A stretch of DNA of 64,000 nucleotides. It comes from Psoroptes ovis (lineage: Eukaryota; Arthropoda; Arachnida; Sarcoptiformes; Psoroptidae). Under the pieces are notes generated by a model, which saw only the letters and a list, made by a program, of their open reading frames with translations, was not told where the DNA came from and did not search any database. The translations under genes and the position numbers were made by a program. Positions 35,601 through 47,368 of this stretch are shown here, piece after piece (position 1 is the first letter of the stretch; the number at the start of each line of letters is the position of its first letter). The DNA is taken from NCBI GenBank assembly GCA_002943765.1, contig PQWQ01000001.1, positions 1,116,001 through 1,180,000 on the forward strand, in the 5' to 3' direction.

Positions 35601-36191
35601 AAATTCCAATCTATTCGAATATTCTTTAATGGTATTAACAAATCTTGGTGATATCAATATATTTTCTTTATGGCCGGATTTCAAAAGAAAATATCAACAC
35701 CATTTCATCAAGAAAGAAGATATTCATGGTATTTCAAGTTTAGTATTAACGAATACTGGTGAAGGATTCTATCTAAAATCTTCTAGTGAATATCAAAGAT
35801 TTTCATTATCAGCACGTCGTTCTGATTTTCTTGATTGTCATTTAAAATTTATTGAAAACGAGACAACAGTGAAGACTGAAAATAAACCGACAACAAATAT
35901 CAATAAATCGTATGTATTTTTAATCATTAAAAATATCGAACATTTTTAATTTAAAAAAAAAATTAACTTCACAGTAAAAACACTGACAATGATGATAATA
36001 AGCAATCATCGCCAATAACATCTCAAAAAATAGTTACAAATACTGATATGAATAAAAATCAAAATGGTTTGGAAATGGCAAACGGTAATGTTGTAGCACC
36101 GATTGTTGGCGAAGTCGTAGCTGGTGGTGCAACAACAACAACAACAACAACAGCTGCTTCTGTCGCAGGAAATGAACAAACAGATTCTTGA
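32620..36191 (+). CDS. LLGL: Lethal(2) giant larvae homolog (LLGL)
   Basis: Six exons, 32620-32706, 32775-32872, 32944-33478, 33544-35137, 35213-35909 and 35975-36191, join in frame to 1075 residues. LGL is a double WD40-propeller cortical protein that opposes aPKC-Par6 and marks the basolateral domain. Family sequence is seen in NGFPANPTCLAFDEQNRLLAIGTKNGS, YGPFPCKAIKKIFW, GGMPRASYSD, LLITGHEDGTVRFWDTS, WPPFRRVGQFDPYSDDPRL, LTAHEGVRVRKIEIG and RKEDIHGISSLVLTNTGEGFYL-type text. The basic Ser-rich block at about 681-705 (SRRKSFKKSLRESFRRLRRS) is the conserved aPKC phosphorylation and membrane-binding site. Tomosyn (STXBP5) is related but lacks this block and would carry a C-terminal SNARE motif, which is absent. 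The C-terminus is Thr/Ala/Val-rich. Confidence 0.95.
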
Positions 36192-36658
36192 AAATTTTTA
36201 ATATTCACACACACCCACCCACATCCATTAATTATTATTAATTTTCTTTTGACCAAATCAAGACCTATGGAAAACAAATTTATATTTTATCTCTCACATA
36301 TTTTATTTGTTGTTTTTAAAAAGACATGGCAAAAATACACTTTTTTGATTAACTTTTTTTTTTTTAATTTTAAAATTTTTAAATTTACCTTTGGGACAAA
36401 TTTTTTTTCTTTTCTCGAATTTTCGTATATGAATAAATTTAAAAAAAAATCATTATTCTATTTACACCCAAACAGATATGATACATGTAAAATTGATGTC
36501 GTTTTAATCTTTTTTATTTTTTGTGTATTTTTCATTTATTTTTTACATCATTTTCTACAATTTTAATTCAAATTTTGATTTTTTTTCTTTAATAATTAAT
36601 TTAATAAATAATTTGAATTTTTTTTTGTCGACCTTATTCAGCAATAATCTATCAAATA
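36192..36658. other. Intergenic between LLGL and MGRN1
   Basis: The 467 bases between tandem genes hold the LLGL 3' UTR and the MGRN1 promoter. They are T-rich with no recognisable gene. Confidence 0.5.
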
Positions 36659-38236
36659 ATGGGTAATTTATGGTCAAACACGAATAATGAGATGAATGAA
36701 GAAAATTCATCACAACAACAATATTATTATTATCCACCAAAAAATGGACAACTTTTTTTTGGTTCATCATTCATTATGGGCAATAATAAATTCGATACAA
36801 CATTACCAGAATCATATTTGTTTGGTGATAATAGTGATTTGAATTATTTAGGTGGCAAACCTAATCCATTTCCATATGCGGCACCATTTCCCAATGAACC
36901 AATGCAAATGTTACGTGCATTAATAAATATACGTAAAGAAACTGTCAAATTAATTAGTCCTGATAATGCTACAACAGATAATGATAATTCAGAGAATACA
37001 AGTGCAAATTATACGATAGAATTCATATTCGATTCAGATGTTGATTGTTCAATAACAATATATTTTCTCTGTAAAGAAGATATATCAACACAAGGCATTA
37101 AATACATTCCTAAAGAAAGTTCATATCGTTCAGAAACATTCCATTATAAAGCTGGTATTGGACAATTATTTCAACAAAGTTCATCAGTATTTAATCCACA
37201 GAATTATAATATTTGTGATTTAAATTATAATGTACTTGATGAAAAAGGTGAATTTAATATATCAGCATTATATCCAGTCATAATTTATTGTGTTGCCGAT
37301 GAAGGTGATGAACCAAGACAGTCTCATTCATTAATTGCAATAATTGAAAAAGTATATGATCAAATTTATTCACTGAAACCGCTAAAACAAAAAATATTTG
37401 TTGATGGTTTAACATATTTATTACAAGAAATATATGGTATCGAAAATAAAGCCGATAATAATAATAAAAATAATGACAATAAAAATTCAATCAATGAACA
37501 AGATGATCAAGATAAATCATTTGAATGTGTCATTTGTATGAGTGAGTTACGCGATACACTGATATTACCATGTCGTCATTTCTGTGCATGCTATAATTGT
37601 TCCGAATCATTAAGATTTCAAACTAATAATTGTCCAATATGTCGTGTACCATTTCGTGCATTGATACGCATAAAAGCTGTACAGCGAATATCGTCTCAAA
37701 ATAATGATAATAATAATAATAATAATGCAAATTTAATCGTAAATAATAATAATATTAATAATTCAAGTCAACCACAACAATCAATGGTATCATCTGATGA
37801 ATTATTGAATGAAGTCGTGATTGATATTCCGCCCGGTTATGAAATTATACCATTAGTCGAAGCATTGAATGGTCGTAATCGAATCAATGATAATAAAGTT
37901 ACGCTTACAAAAAAATTATCAAACAGCAATAATAATGATGGCAATAAATCAATTCAACAAAAAGGTATTTACATTTCTGAAAAAAAATTTTGAATTATTT
38001 TCATTCTTTTTTCAAAACTAATTTGAATAGCAATATCTCCTGCACTACAAGATGATACGGGCAGTGGTGAATCATCATCGTCATCATCATCATCGACACC
38101 TGAAAATATTATCGAAAAACAAGCATTATTAATGTCTGCATCGATGAAAAAAAATTGTCTAATATCTGTTTATAAAAATCAAAATGAAAATGAAGAAAGA
38201 GATTTAAATAATGATAATGTGACAGATACGACTTGA
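36659..38236 (+). CDS. MGRN1: Mahogunin-type RING E3 ligase (MGRN1/RNF157)
   Basis: Two exons, 36659-37964 and 38031-38236, join in frame to 503 residues. The N-terminus MGNLWS has the Gly2 and Ser of an N-myristoylation signal. The central beta-rich domain carries GGKPNPFPYAAPFPNEPM, LRALINIRKETVKLI, and YNICDLNYNVLDEKGEFNIS-like family blocks. The RING finger (about 290-330) is C3HC4 in CVICMSELRDTLILPCRHFC followed by CPICRVPFRALIRI. MGRN1 ubiquitinates TSG101 and affects endosomal trafficking and melanocortin signalling in mammals. Asn-rich runs follow the RING, then VIDIPPGYEIIPLVEALNG. MGRN1 and RNF157 are paralogues; an arthropod copy is probably co-orthologous to both. Confidence 0.93.
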
Positions 38237-38281
38237 TATACATTTCTAATTTTATTTATGTAATTATTCTATTTTTTGCTT

Positions 38282-39283
38282 TTAAATGACTTGTATTTGA
38301 TTATTAAAACAAATTTTTCCATTTTCTTTGGCAATCAAATTAATACCGAATAATGGTGCTTTCTCATTCCAATATTTATCAATACGATATGTGCGTAATG
38401 TTTTCAATGGTTCATTATCAGGATTTTTTGCAAATCGATTATGATCAATCGTAGTCATCACACAACGATCACATGGTTTTGGCATATAATATTCAACATT
38501 ATTTATTAATAATTTTTTCCATTCATCTTCTTCATACGCATCTGCATTAGCAATTACTAAATTTGGACGAAAATTTCTATGATCAACAATCATTTTTCCA
38601 TTCAAACGTTTATTCAAATCATCGATTGAACTCTGATTGATTAACATGATCGGAAACATATCTTGATACGTAACGTTAGTTTCAGTCAATAAATTTCCCA
38701 ATACTTTTGGATTACGGTGTTTTATATTTGGCCCAATACGTATCAATTTACAATCGATTTGTAAAAATTTACTGAACCAATCGGAAAACTCTTGACGGCA
38801 AACATAACCTTCGGTCATTTGTCCCCAAATTTCGAATGATATCATTTCTTTTGTCATTAAATTTTCATCAAAATATGGAATTTTTAATGTTTCCATTTCG
38901 GGTGCGTCCAGAATCAAAAATTTATCTTCAATTTTCAATCGAATCATTGATAATTTAGGTTGATTTCTCTGAGTAATGATTATATTTTTAGCATTGATCA
39001 ATACCATTGAACGATCATGGACGCCATTCCATTCGACACCAGTGTCAACAATATCAAGATGATCAACTTCAAACCCTATTTGTATATCGAAAAAATTTAT
39101 TTAGGAGTCAATTTAAATAGAAAAGGATCAAAAAATCAAACCTGGAATTGATTTAATTGGATAAATTAGCAATTTGATAATTTTCGGTGGTCCTTGAAGC
39201 CATTTTTTGATCCAAGATCTTAAAATAACAGCACCAGAAAGAATGGTGATGGCAAGAGCAATTTTTCTTTGTAAATCATTCAT
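38282..39283 (-). CDS. MTARC: Mitochondrial amidoxime-reducing component (MTARC, MOSC domain)
   Basis: Two exons in coding order 39142-39283 and 38282-39075 join in frame to 311 residues. A single hydrophobic N-terminal helix (ALAITILSGAVIL, about 8-20) followed by basic residues fits the outer-mitochondrial-membrane signal anchor of MTARC. The MOSC_N beta-barrel shows LLIYPIKSIPGFEV and DRSMVLIN. The MOSC domain contains FRPNLVIANADAYEEDEWKKL and PCDRCVMTTIDHNR, where the cysteine in the RC pair is the expected molybdenum-cofactor ligand; LKTLRTYR follows. MTARC reduces N-hydroxylated compounds with cytochrome b5 and its reductase. Exon 1 supplies the anchor and makes the start. It converges on MGRN1 with 45 bases between stops. 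Confidence 0.88.
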
Positions 39284-39564
39284 TTCTTTTTTTTCAACTG
39301 ATTATTATGATGCCATTGAATTTCAAACAATAAATCAATGGTAAAAAAGTACAAAAATTTGATCAATAACACTTTGAATAATGAGAGATAAAATTCAAAA
39401 TTTGATAATGAAAAAAATTGTACAGTGTAACTCTGATTTAAATCTTCAATTAAAACGGGTGCATCACTGTATTTACGCGTGTTGTATTTAATGAGTTTGA
39501 AAATATAATATATCTTTGTTTTTCTCCTAAAATTGATAAAAGATAATTAAATTGACATTTAAAA

Positions 39565-42290
39565 ATGGACATTGCACAACATGTTGATAATATTCTTGCC
39601 AATGTAAGTAAATTTTTTCATTGATTAGCATCGATTGAAGAATCAATATTGTTTAATTGTCCAATCTAACAGATGGTTACATCAAATCAAACAACAACAA
39701 CAACAACAAAGCCGACAAATGAATTTAACACGATTGAATATATTAATAAAATTTTTCCAAACGAGCAATCATTATCGAATATAGATGAAGTATTGAAAAT
39801 ATTAAAAGATAAAATCAATATTCTCGATAAAGAAATACGTGAATCGATTTGTGAACAAAAAACTGTCGAAGAAAATGGACGAAAAACATTGGAAAATGCT
39901 CGTGGTTTAATCATTAATCTATCAAAAGTTATACATGAAATAAAAAATCAAGCTAAACAATCTGAAAAAATTGTAAGTTGTTTTGATTAAATCATTTTGG
40001 AAAAAATAATCTGATAATGAATTACATTTCATTGAATAACAAACAACAGGTGAATGAAATAACGTGCAATATAAAGCAATTAGATAATGCCAAGAAGAAC
40101 CTGACATCATCGATAATTATGTTAAATAATTTACACATATTAGTTCAAGGTACATCAGTATTGAAAGAATCAACTAAAAAACGGCAATATGGTATTGCAT
40201 CGAAAACATTGCAAGGAATATTAGATGTTTTAAAACAATTTGAACGTTTCAAACACATATCACATATATCGAAATTGACGACAGACATCGATGATATTTG
40301 TTCACAATTAGGCGAACAAATATTGAATGATTTTCGTGAAACATTTGAATCGAAAAATAAATCAACATTATTGTCAACAAATCAAAATCAATTATTAGCT
40401 GAAGGCTGTTTAGTATTGTCCATACTAGAGCCAAAATATAAACGACAATTAATACAATGGTTAATTGATTTAGAATTGGCCGAATATAAAGCATTATTTC
40501 AAGATAATCAAGATATTTCTTGGTTGGATAAAATTGATCAACGATTTTCTTGGCTAAAGAAGCATTTAATTGTATTTGAAGAGAAAATCGGTTTCATCTT
40601 TCCACCTAGTTGGGAAATAAGTGAATGTATTGCAGTGGAATTTTGTAAAATTACATCTCAAGATTTAATTAATGTAATGAATAATCGTTTCATTGAATTA
40701 GATGTAAATATTCTATTACCTGCAATCACAAAAGCAGCTGCATTTGAAAAATTATTACAACAACGTTTTTCTGGTGCAACTCTTTTAGCATTAAAAAAAC
40801 AAGATCAAGAACAATTATCATCAAAAAACTTATTTTCTGGGCTAATAACAAATTGTTTTGAAAATTATCTAAACATTTATGTTGAAGCACAAGATAAAAA
40901 TTTTGAAAAATTAATCAATCAATTTGTTGATGAACAAAACAAATCAACGTCAGCAGCAAATCAAGAAACAAACAGCAACAATAATAAAGCTGAAATATTT
41001 GCATCGAGTGGAAAATTATTTACTTTATACAAAAATTGTTTAATACAATGTATATCATTAAGTAATCGTTTACCATTAGTATTATTATCGAATACATTTC
41101 AAAAATATTTACGTGAATATGCACATAAAGTATTACAGAATCAAATACCACGTGTTAGTAGTGGACATCAGGGATCAAACATATCTTTAGCATCATCAAT
41201 ATCGAATTCAATTGCCAATACAAGCGCATCAAATGTATTTTCTGCTGCATCATCATCAGCTGCTGGTCTAATACAAATTTTCTCAAAAGATTTAGATAAT
41301 AAATCATTTACGAATCAAGAAATAATCAAAATTTGTGCAATTATCTTAACATCAAATTATTGTTTGGAAACAACAAAACAATTGGAGAAAAAAATTCAAG
41401 AAAAAATTGATAAAACATATTTAGAAAAAATAAATATGAATGTCGAATGTGATATATTTCATAATATCATAGCAAATTGTATACAATTATTATCATATTC
41501 AGTTGAGAATAGTTGTGAACAACCATTACAACAAATGATTAAAACACAATGGTCAACAATGTCAACACCGATTGGTCATAGTAATTATATTTCTTCATTG
41601 AAACAAATATTTTATCAAATATTTCCTTTGATCAGAGATAATCTGATTGAAGTGTTAAATTATTATCAATTATTTTGTCAAAAATTTGTTGAAAAATTTA
41701 TAACAAAATTCATAACAAATATTTATAAATGTAAACCATTAAGTCAAGGTGCAATGGAACAATTGTTATTAGATTCACAAACATTGAAAAAAATATTATT
41801 AGAATTACCTGATTATAAATATTTACCATCATCATCATCATCATCAAAAAATAATTTAACAAACGTAAAGACGACAACATATACAAATACAGTTATTGTT
41901 GGTATGACAAAAGCTGAAATGATATTGAAAATATTATTAGTACCAATACAACCATCGGAAATGTTTATTGAAAATTATTTTAAATTATTTCATAATGAAA
42001 AAGATTTGAATGAATTTCAAAAAATTATCGATATGAAATGTTTAAAAAAATCTGAATCATTTCAATTGATTGAATTGTTTAAAAAGAAATTATTACAAAA
42101 TTTTACCAATGATAATCATAATGATTCGTCATATTCATCCAAAATTAATGATGATTGTAATAAATTGTTGAATGACAACATAACAATAAACGATCATAAT
42201 CACCAGCAACAGCAATCATCATCATCGTCGTCGTTGATTGATTCAAATCGTATTAAAAAATTGGAAAAATTAATTAAAAATCGTTTATAA
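39565..42290 (+). CDS. VPS53: VPS53, GARP/EARP tethering complex subunit
   Basis: Three exons, 39565-39603, 39673-39972 and 40050-42290, join in frame to 859 residues. VPS53 with VPS51, VPS52 and VPS54 tethers endosome-derived vesicles at the trans-Golgi network. The match runs end to end: EYINKIFPNEQSLSNIDEVL, CNIKQLDNAKKNLTSSI, RRQYG-like KRQYGIASKTLQG, QDNQDISWLDKIDQRFSWLK, FPPSWEISECIAVEFCKIT, VYVEAQDKNFEKLI-like text, TFQKYLREYAHKVL and MTKAEMILKILLVP. The extreme C-terminus RIKKLEKLIKNRL is nearly identical to the family end. A Ser/Asn/His-rich loop lies just before it. The 13-codon first exon gives MDIAQHVDNILAN, so I chose 39565 over the Met that starts exon 2. It is divergent from MTARC. 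Confidence 0.96.
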
Positions 42291-42516
42291 TTATTTGATT
42301 TAATTAATTATTTGCTAATTATTTGATTTATATTATTTTGATATTTTGAATTTTTTAAAAAATTTTAAATAATTTTTTTAAATAAAAAATGCTTGCGGCG
42401 CCCTCCACCGAACATTACTAACATAATTTCCGTTTAGTATTTTCTATTTCATTTTTGAGTTCTCGTTTGTGGATTTAAAATTTCGATAATTATCATTTGA
42501 AATTCATTTGAAAAAA

Positions 42517-44469
42517 ATGTCAAAATTAAGCTACGGCATAATTGATGCCATCCTGGAACGTAAAGATTCGGTAAACGAGAATGATAATGCTAAAAAACCA
42601 ATTGTACAAATTTTAGCATCAAAAATTATGCCAGCAAATAATCGTATACGTGCCGTTATCTATGATGGTCAACGAATATTTCAATATTGTTTATTTGTAT
42701 CACCAGATATTGATCAACACTTTAATCGTGGTGATTTAGATAAGTATACAATTATCTCTTTGAAAAAATATTCATTATCATCATTACCGAAAAAAGAAGA
42801 TATTCCAATAATATTGGTGAATGAAATGGAAATTCTTAAAAGAGGTATTTTATTTACTTAATTTGCACCTTTTTTTTTTGCATGAAAATTTTGATCATAT
42901 AATGTTTGAATCATTAAAGGTGATAAAGTCCAACATCAATTGGAAAAGGATGAAACATTCACTGTAAAAAAAGATGATGATGATACATCCGAATGTGACC
43001 AAAAAGCAAAACGGACGAGCTTGAATAATATTGATGACAATAACAATGATATTGATAAAAGTAATAATGATAACAACACTCATAGTAATAAAAAATCAAA
43101 ATTGATTGATTCATCGATTTCGAAACAAAATATTGATAATGGCGAAAATTTCTCAGCAGTACCGATAAACGTTTTGACACCATTTTTCAATGCTTGGATT
43201 ATACGTGGCCTTTGTATTCACAAAAGTCAAATACGTCAATTCAACAATGCACGTGGTCCTGGCCGTTTATTTAATTTTGATGTTTCAGATGAAACTGGTG
43301 AAATTCAAATCGTATGCTTCAATCAAGAATGTGATCGTTTCTATGGTATTGTTGAAGTGAATCGTGTTTATTATATCGGTCATGGTATGATTCGATCTGC
43401 TAATAGAAAATTTTCATCGATTAACAACGATTATTCGATAACATTGACACAAGCTAGTTTTGTAAAACCCTGCACAAATAATAATATTGAACGGCCAAAA
43501 ACTCAGTACAAATTCAAACCGATATCATTAATTATGAGTCTTGCTGAAAATAGTATAATCGATGTGATAGGCGTAATTAGATCGATTGATGATCCAATCA
43601 AAATTATGAACAAAAAAATGATGTGTGATTCATGGAAACGTGATGTTTACATTGTCGATAAATCATTGCATTGTGTGCGTGTCACTTTATGGGGTGAAAA
43701 TGCTAAAAATTTTGCCGGACAATTGGAACGTGTTTTACTATTAAAAGGTTGCGTTGTTCGTGAATACAATGGAAAATATATTTCAACAAGAGATTCAACA
43801 CATATTCTTTTGGATCCTGAAATCCCGGAAACTAATTTACTTCGAATTTGGTATGATTCATTGGATCAAAATACTATTGAATTTCATAATTTAGCAACTA
43901 CTACGGCTTACGATCAAAATAAGACAAATGATAATTTCAAATATATTGGAACAATTAAATCGATTAAATTAGATGAAAAAATCAATTATCAAACAATAGC
44001 CACCGTTATGAATATTAATGGTATTCGTTTTCATTTTTATAAATCATGTGACAATCAAGATGATAATTGTAAGAAAAAAGTAATTGAAAATGATGATAAT
44101 ACATATATTTGCACTAAATGCAATAAAATATCGGCAAATTATCAATGGCGTATGATTATGTCACTACACTTGACAGACGTTACTGGATCATTTTGGGCAA
44201 CATTGTTTCAAGATCAAATTGAATCTGTATTGAAAAAATCAACTAAAGAATTAGTGGAAATCTATTTAACAAATGAAACATTGTATGAAAAAATTATCAA
44301 TGAAACGTTTCGTTATCACCAATTTCAATTCAAGATTCAAAGTAAATTAGATAGTACAAATGATGAAACATATCTTCGTAATATAATATTTCAGATTGAT
44401 CAAATTAAAGGTAATAATAATCAATTGAAAAAAATGATTAATATGATTGATAAAATTGAAAAAATTTGA
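42517..44469 (+). CDS. RPA1: Replication protein A 70 kDa subunit
   Basis: Two exons, 42517-42844 and 42920-44469, join in frame to 625 residues (human 616). The N-terminal OB fold (DBD-F, 1-110) has PIVQILASKIM and RIRAVIYDG. A Lys/Asn/Asp-rich linker leads to DBD-A (from about 190; WIIRGLCIHKSQIRQFNNARGPG) and DBD-B (VDVIGVI-like IIDVIGVIRSIDD and VRVTLWGENA). DBD-C (from about 440) has FKYIGTIKSIKLDE and the four-Cys zinc ribbon CDNQDDNCKKK...CTKCNK at about 485-515. RPA binds single-stranded DNA in replication, repair and checkpoint signalling. The ATG is used rather than an in-frame TTG three codons upstream. It follows VPS53 by 226 bases, with a GC-rich GGCGCC patch between them. Confidence 0.96.
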
Positions 44470-44612
44470 AAATAAATTCAATTTCTAAATTCCAAAGTGC
44501 CATCTATTATGATCATTTCTATTTTTCACTTGATCTTGATTATGTATTCTGATTTGTTGTTGTTTAATCATTTTATAATTTAATCAAAATAATTGCAAAC
44601 GAAAAGAGCAAT

Positions 44613-45032
44613 ATGAGATTATCACATCGTTCACTGTTTACATCACTATTGATAACAATATTTTTAATCATTTTATTGGGTAAAATTGATGGTAAATCAT
44701 CATGGAGCTGGTTTACAATATTGACACCGATTTGGTTATTAGATCTATTTACATTTTTGCTATATTATGCAAAACAAAGAAGTTCAAATGAATTTCAAAA
44801 TTATAATAATAATAATAACAATAATAATGATAATAATTTGAATATATTATTTTATTCCAAACATAAAACATCGATCAACATGATATTGAAATTGTTATTT
44901 CAATTTTTATTATGTTTAAGATTAGAATATTTTCATTCACTATCATTGATTATAATGATGATACCATTATGGATATTTTTAATTATGATATCAATCAACG
45001 TTTTCAACGAAATGATCGTCAATGATGATTAA
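44613..45032 (+). CDS. TMEM60: TMEM60-like four-pass membrane protein
   Basis: A single exon of 139 residues; human TMEM60 has 133. The N-terminus MRLSHRSLFTSLLITIFLI continues as LLGKIDGKSSWSWFTILTPIWLLD, which follows the vertebrate pattern of helix, LDEKAPWNWF-like turn, then PVWIFD-like helix. Four hydrophobic segments are visible (about 8-25, 32-52, 86-102 and 106-130). The C-terminal half, KLLFQFLLCLRLEYFHSLSLI and MIPLWIFL, also tracks the family. An Asn run (about 63-75) sits in the cytosolic or luminal loop. The function of TMEM60 is not established. TMEM185/203-type proteins are related alternatives but longer. Confidence 0.85.
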   Translation: MRLSHRSLFTSLLITIFLIILLGKIDGKSSWSWFTILTPIWLLDLFTFLLYYAKQRSSNEFQNYNNNNNNNNDNNLNILFYSKHKTSINMILKLLFQFLLCLRLEYFHSLSLIIMMIPLWIFLIMISINVFNEMIVNDD

Positions 45033-45062
45033 TTGATTTGGTTTAGTGTTTTTTTTTTTCGT

Positions 45063-46193
45063 TTATAAAAATGACTTAGAAATATTGACAAGATCAATTG
45101 AAGATATTTCTTCAGCAATACCACATAAATTATCACCGATAGCGATATGAACATAGCCATCAATACCGAAATCAGAATCCCATGTATTTCGCACACGATA
45201 ATATGGTATGTCACCGCTTAAATCATAGCCAGTAATTTGTACAGCATGATTGCGATCATCGAAACAATGATATTGTATGATGCCACCGAGATAATTTTGC
45301 CATGTTGATGCATCGACCGATGCTATTACTGGTCCATGATTTGCAATCATTCGTAGAATTTGTTGTTCATTATCGACTAAATTTTCACACAAGTGATCAC
45401 TACGAATTTGTACGCCATCCTTGTTTGGATCGCTTTGACAAACACCAGCACTGTTTTTGGATGGATAATCTTCAATAGTTTCTAATGATATGTTCATTTC
45501 TGACATCCATCTTAATGTGGTACAAATATCACCACCATCACAGCCATGATTACTCGAACAATCAACCAATTGTTGGGCACTAAATTCACGTAATGTTTTA
45601 TTCGTTTTAATGGCCAACATCGATTCAACAGTAGTTGAAATACTATATGCCCAACATGCACCACATTTACCTTGATTTCGAATACCGCTAACAACATTAT
45701 GATCACGCCAATCAAATTTTGTTGGAATATCATCATAATAATAATTATAATAACCGAATTTGTTTACATTTCGTTTTGATTTTCTAAATTTCACCGGTTT
45801 CTTATCATTTTTGAGAACTAGAATAAATGAATGATGATAAAATAATGCAATTGAAATTTGATCATTAAGATAATTACCTATTTGTTTGAATTCTTCTGGT
45901 GTCAAATCTGAATATTTTGTTAGACCATAATATGCACTATTTTTATGGGTTCGAAATCTATTTAAAAATTGTATATTTCGCAATGATTTCTGCATAATTT
46001 GAAAAAATTAATTATCATAAAATCATTATTCAGCGTTAATTACCTCAAATATTTGAATACGACGAATATATTCAACAGAATCATTATGATATGATTTATT
46101 GAAATGATTCAAGAAAATTTCAAATTGAATCTCAATCAAATCGGTACTTTGCTTGATGATTAAAAGATTTAATAAAAAACGTAAAAATAACAT
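45063..46193 (-). CDS. CTSO: Cathepsin O-like papain-family cysteine protease
   Basis: Three exons in coding order 46044-46193, 45878-45989 and 45063-45817 join in frame to 338 residues. A signal peptide (MLFLRFLLNLLIIKQS) leads to an I29 inhibitor-type propeptide (about 20-90; FEIFLNHFNKSYHND, YYGLTKYSDLTPEEF). The mature enzyme starts near FDWRDHNVVSGIRNQGKCGA. The catalytic triad is visible: Cys142 in CGACWAY, His in NHAVQITGY and Asn in VRNTWDSDFG; the oxyanion Gln is in RNQGKC. Text such as WQNYLGGIIQYHC and GDNLCGIAEEISSIDL is specific to cathepsin O rather than cathepsin L or the group 1 mite allergens of the same clan. It is probably lysosomal or secreted. It converges on TMEM60 with 30 bases between stops. 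Confidence 0.9.
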
Positions 46194-46506
46194 TTTACAA
46201 TCCAAAAATATAATCGTCGATTTGAACTGGATTCAGATAAAAACCGTTGGAGATTTTTTTTTCAATTCAAACTTCTCAAACAAACGACATCTGCAGATTT
46301 TAATTCAAAATTTGATTAAATTCAATTCTAAATTTGAATTCAAAAGATGGCTCTTAGCGCGATTAAAAAGAGTATCATTTCTGCATCCATCGATCTTTTA
46401 TTTGTTTATAATTATAATTTATAATTATTGCTAACAATTTTAAATTAATGGTCATTAATCGAGAGATTTATTCCATAATTTTCATCTCATCAATTTTCAA
46501 CCAAAA
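46194..46506. promoter_or_regulatory. Divergent promoter region CTSO/LYPLA
   Basis: The 313 bases between divergent start codons contain AGATGGCTC at 46345-46353 followed by TTAGCGCG, the only GC-rich spot. No gene is seen. Confidence 0.4.
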
Positions 46507-47350
46507 ATGAGCCGCAACGTTGTTGTTAATGCTGTTGGTAAACAAACAGCATCGGTTTGTTATTCTTTGCTTAAAATTTAAATTATTTTTGAAATTGAAA
46601 TTTTTTTTGGATAGATAATATTTCTTCATGGTCTTGGCGACACTGGCCATGGTTGGTCATCGGCAATCAAAGCTATCAAACCACCTCATGCCAAATTGAT
46701 TTGTCCAACTGCGTAATGTCTACAATTTTCATCAATTTTTTATTTGTTTAATGACATTTATTCCTCTTCTGAAATAGTGACATCATGCCAGTATCATTGA
46801 ACGGTGGTTTTCCGATGCCATCATGGTTTGATATCTATTCATTGGAATCAAACGGTCGTGTTGATGAACCAGGCATTGAAAAAGCGAAAAATCTTTTGCA
46901 TGGTTTAATTAATGAAGAAGAAAAATCTGGCATTCCATCTGATCGTATCTTGATTGGCGGTTTTTCACAAGGTGGTGCATTAGCATTGTATTCTGGTTTA
47001 ACATACCCGAAACCCTTGGCAGGCATTATTGCATTAAGTTGTTGGATTCCGTTGCATGATAAACTCAAAATTAATGAAGTGAATAAAAAAACACCAACAT
47101 TTCAATGTCATGGTGATTCCGATCCTATTGTATGTTACTTTTTTTTTGAAAATCAATTTTTGAATTCATTAATTTTTTTTTCTTTGCCAAATTTCATAAG
47201 GTTGCACTCAAATGGGGACAAATGACAGCTGAATTTTTGAAAAAAAATTTAACAAATTATAATTTCAAGATTTATCCAAGATTACAGCATAGCTCAAATG
47301 ATGAAGAAATGGAAGATATGAAAAAATTCATTGAAAAAAATCTTAAATGA
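46507..47350 (+). CDS. LYPLA: Acyl-protein thioesterase (LYPLA1/2)
   Basis: Four exons, 46507-46554, 46615-46712, 46778-47129 and 47201-47350, join in frame to 215 residues (human 230). The alpha/beta-hydrolase core shows IIFLHGLGDTGHGW, MPSWFDIYSLE, and the nucleophile elbow GGFSQGGALALYSGL with Ser112. The acid residue lies in CHGDSDPIV and the base in LQHSSNDEEM. LYPLA enzymes remove palmitate from signalling proteins such as G-alpha and Ras and act as lysophospholipases. The first exon adds MSRNVVVNAVGKQTAS, which has an N-terminal Cys-free start, unlike the palmitoylated Cys2 of vertebrate LYPLA1. It converges on POP1 with 18 bases between stops. Confidence 0.93.
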
Positions 47351-47368
47351 AAACAATCGGTTATTAAT

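Noticed and set aside
32620..36191. LGL-family gene as tomosyn/STXBP5
   Set aside because: The basic aPKC-site block is present and there is no C-terminal SNARE motif.
45063..46193. Cysteine protease as a Der p 1-type group 1 mite allergen
   Set aside because: Sequence around LGGIIQYHC and the C-terminus is specific to cathepsin O, not to the group 1 allergens.
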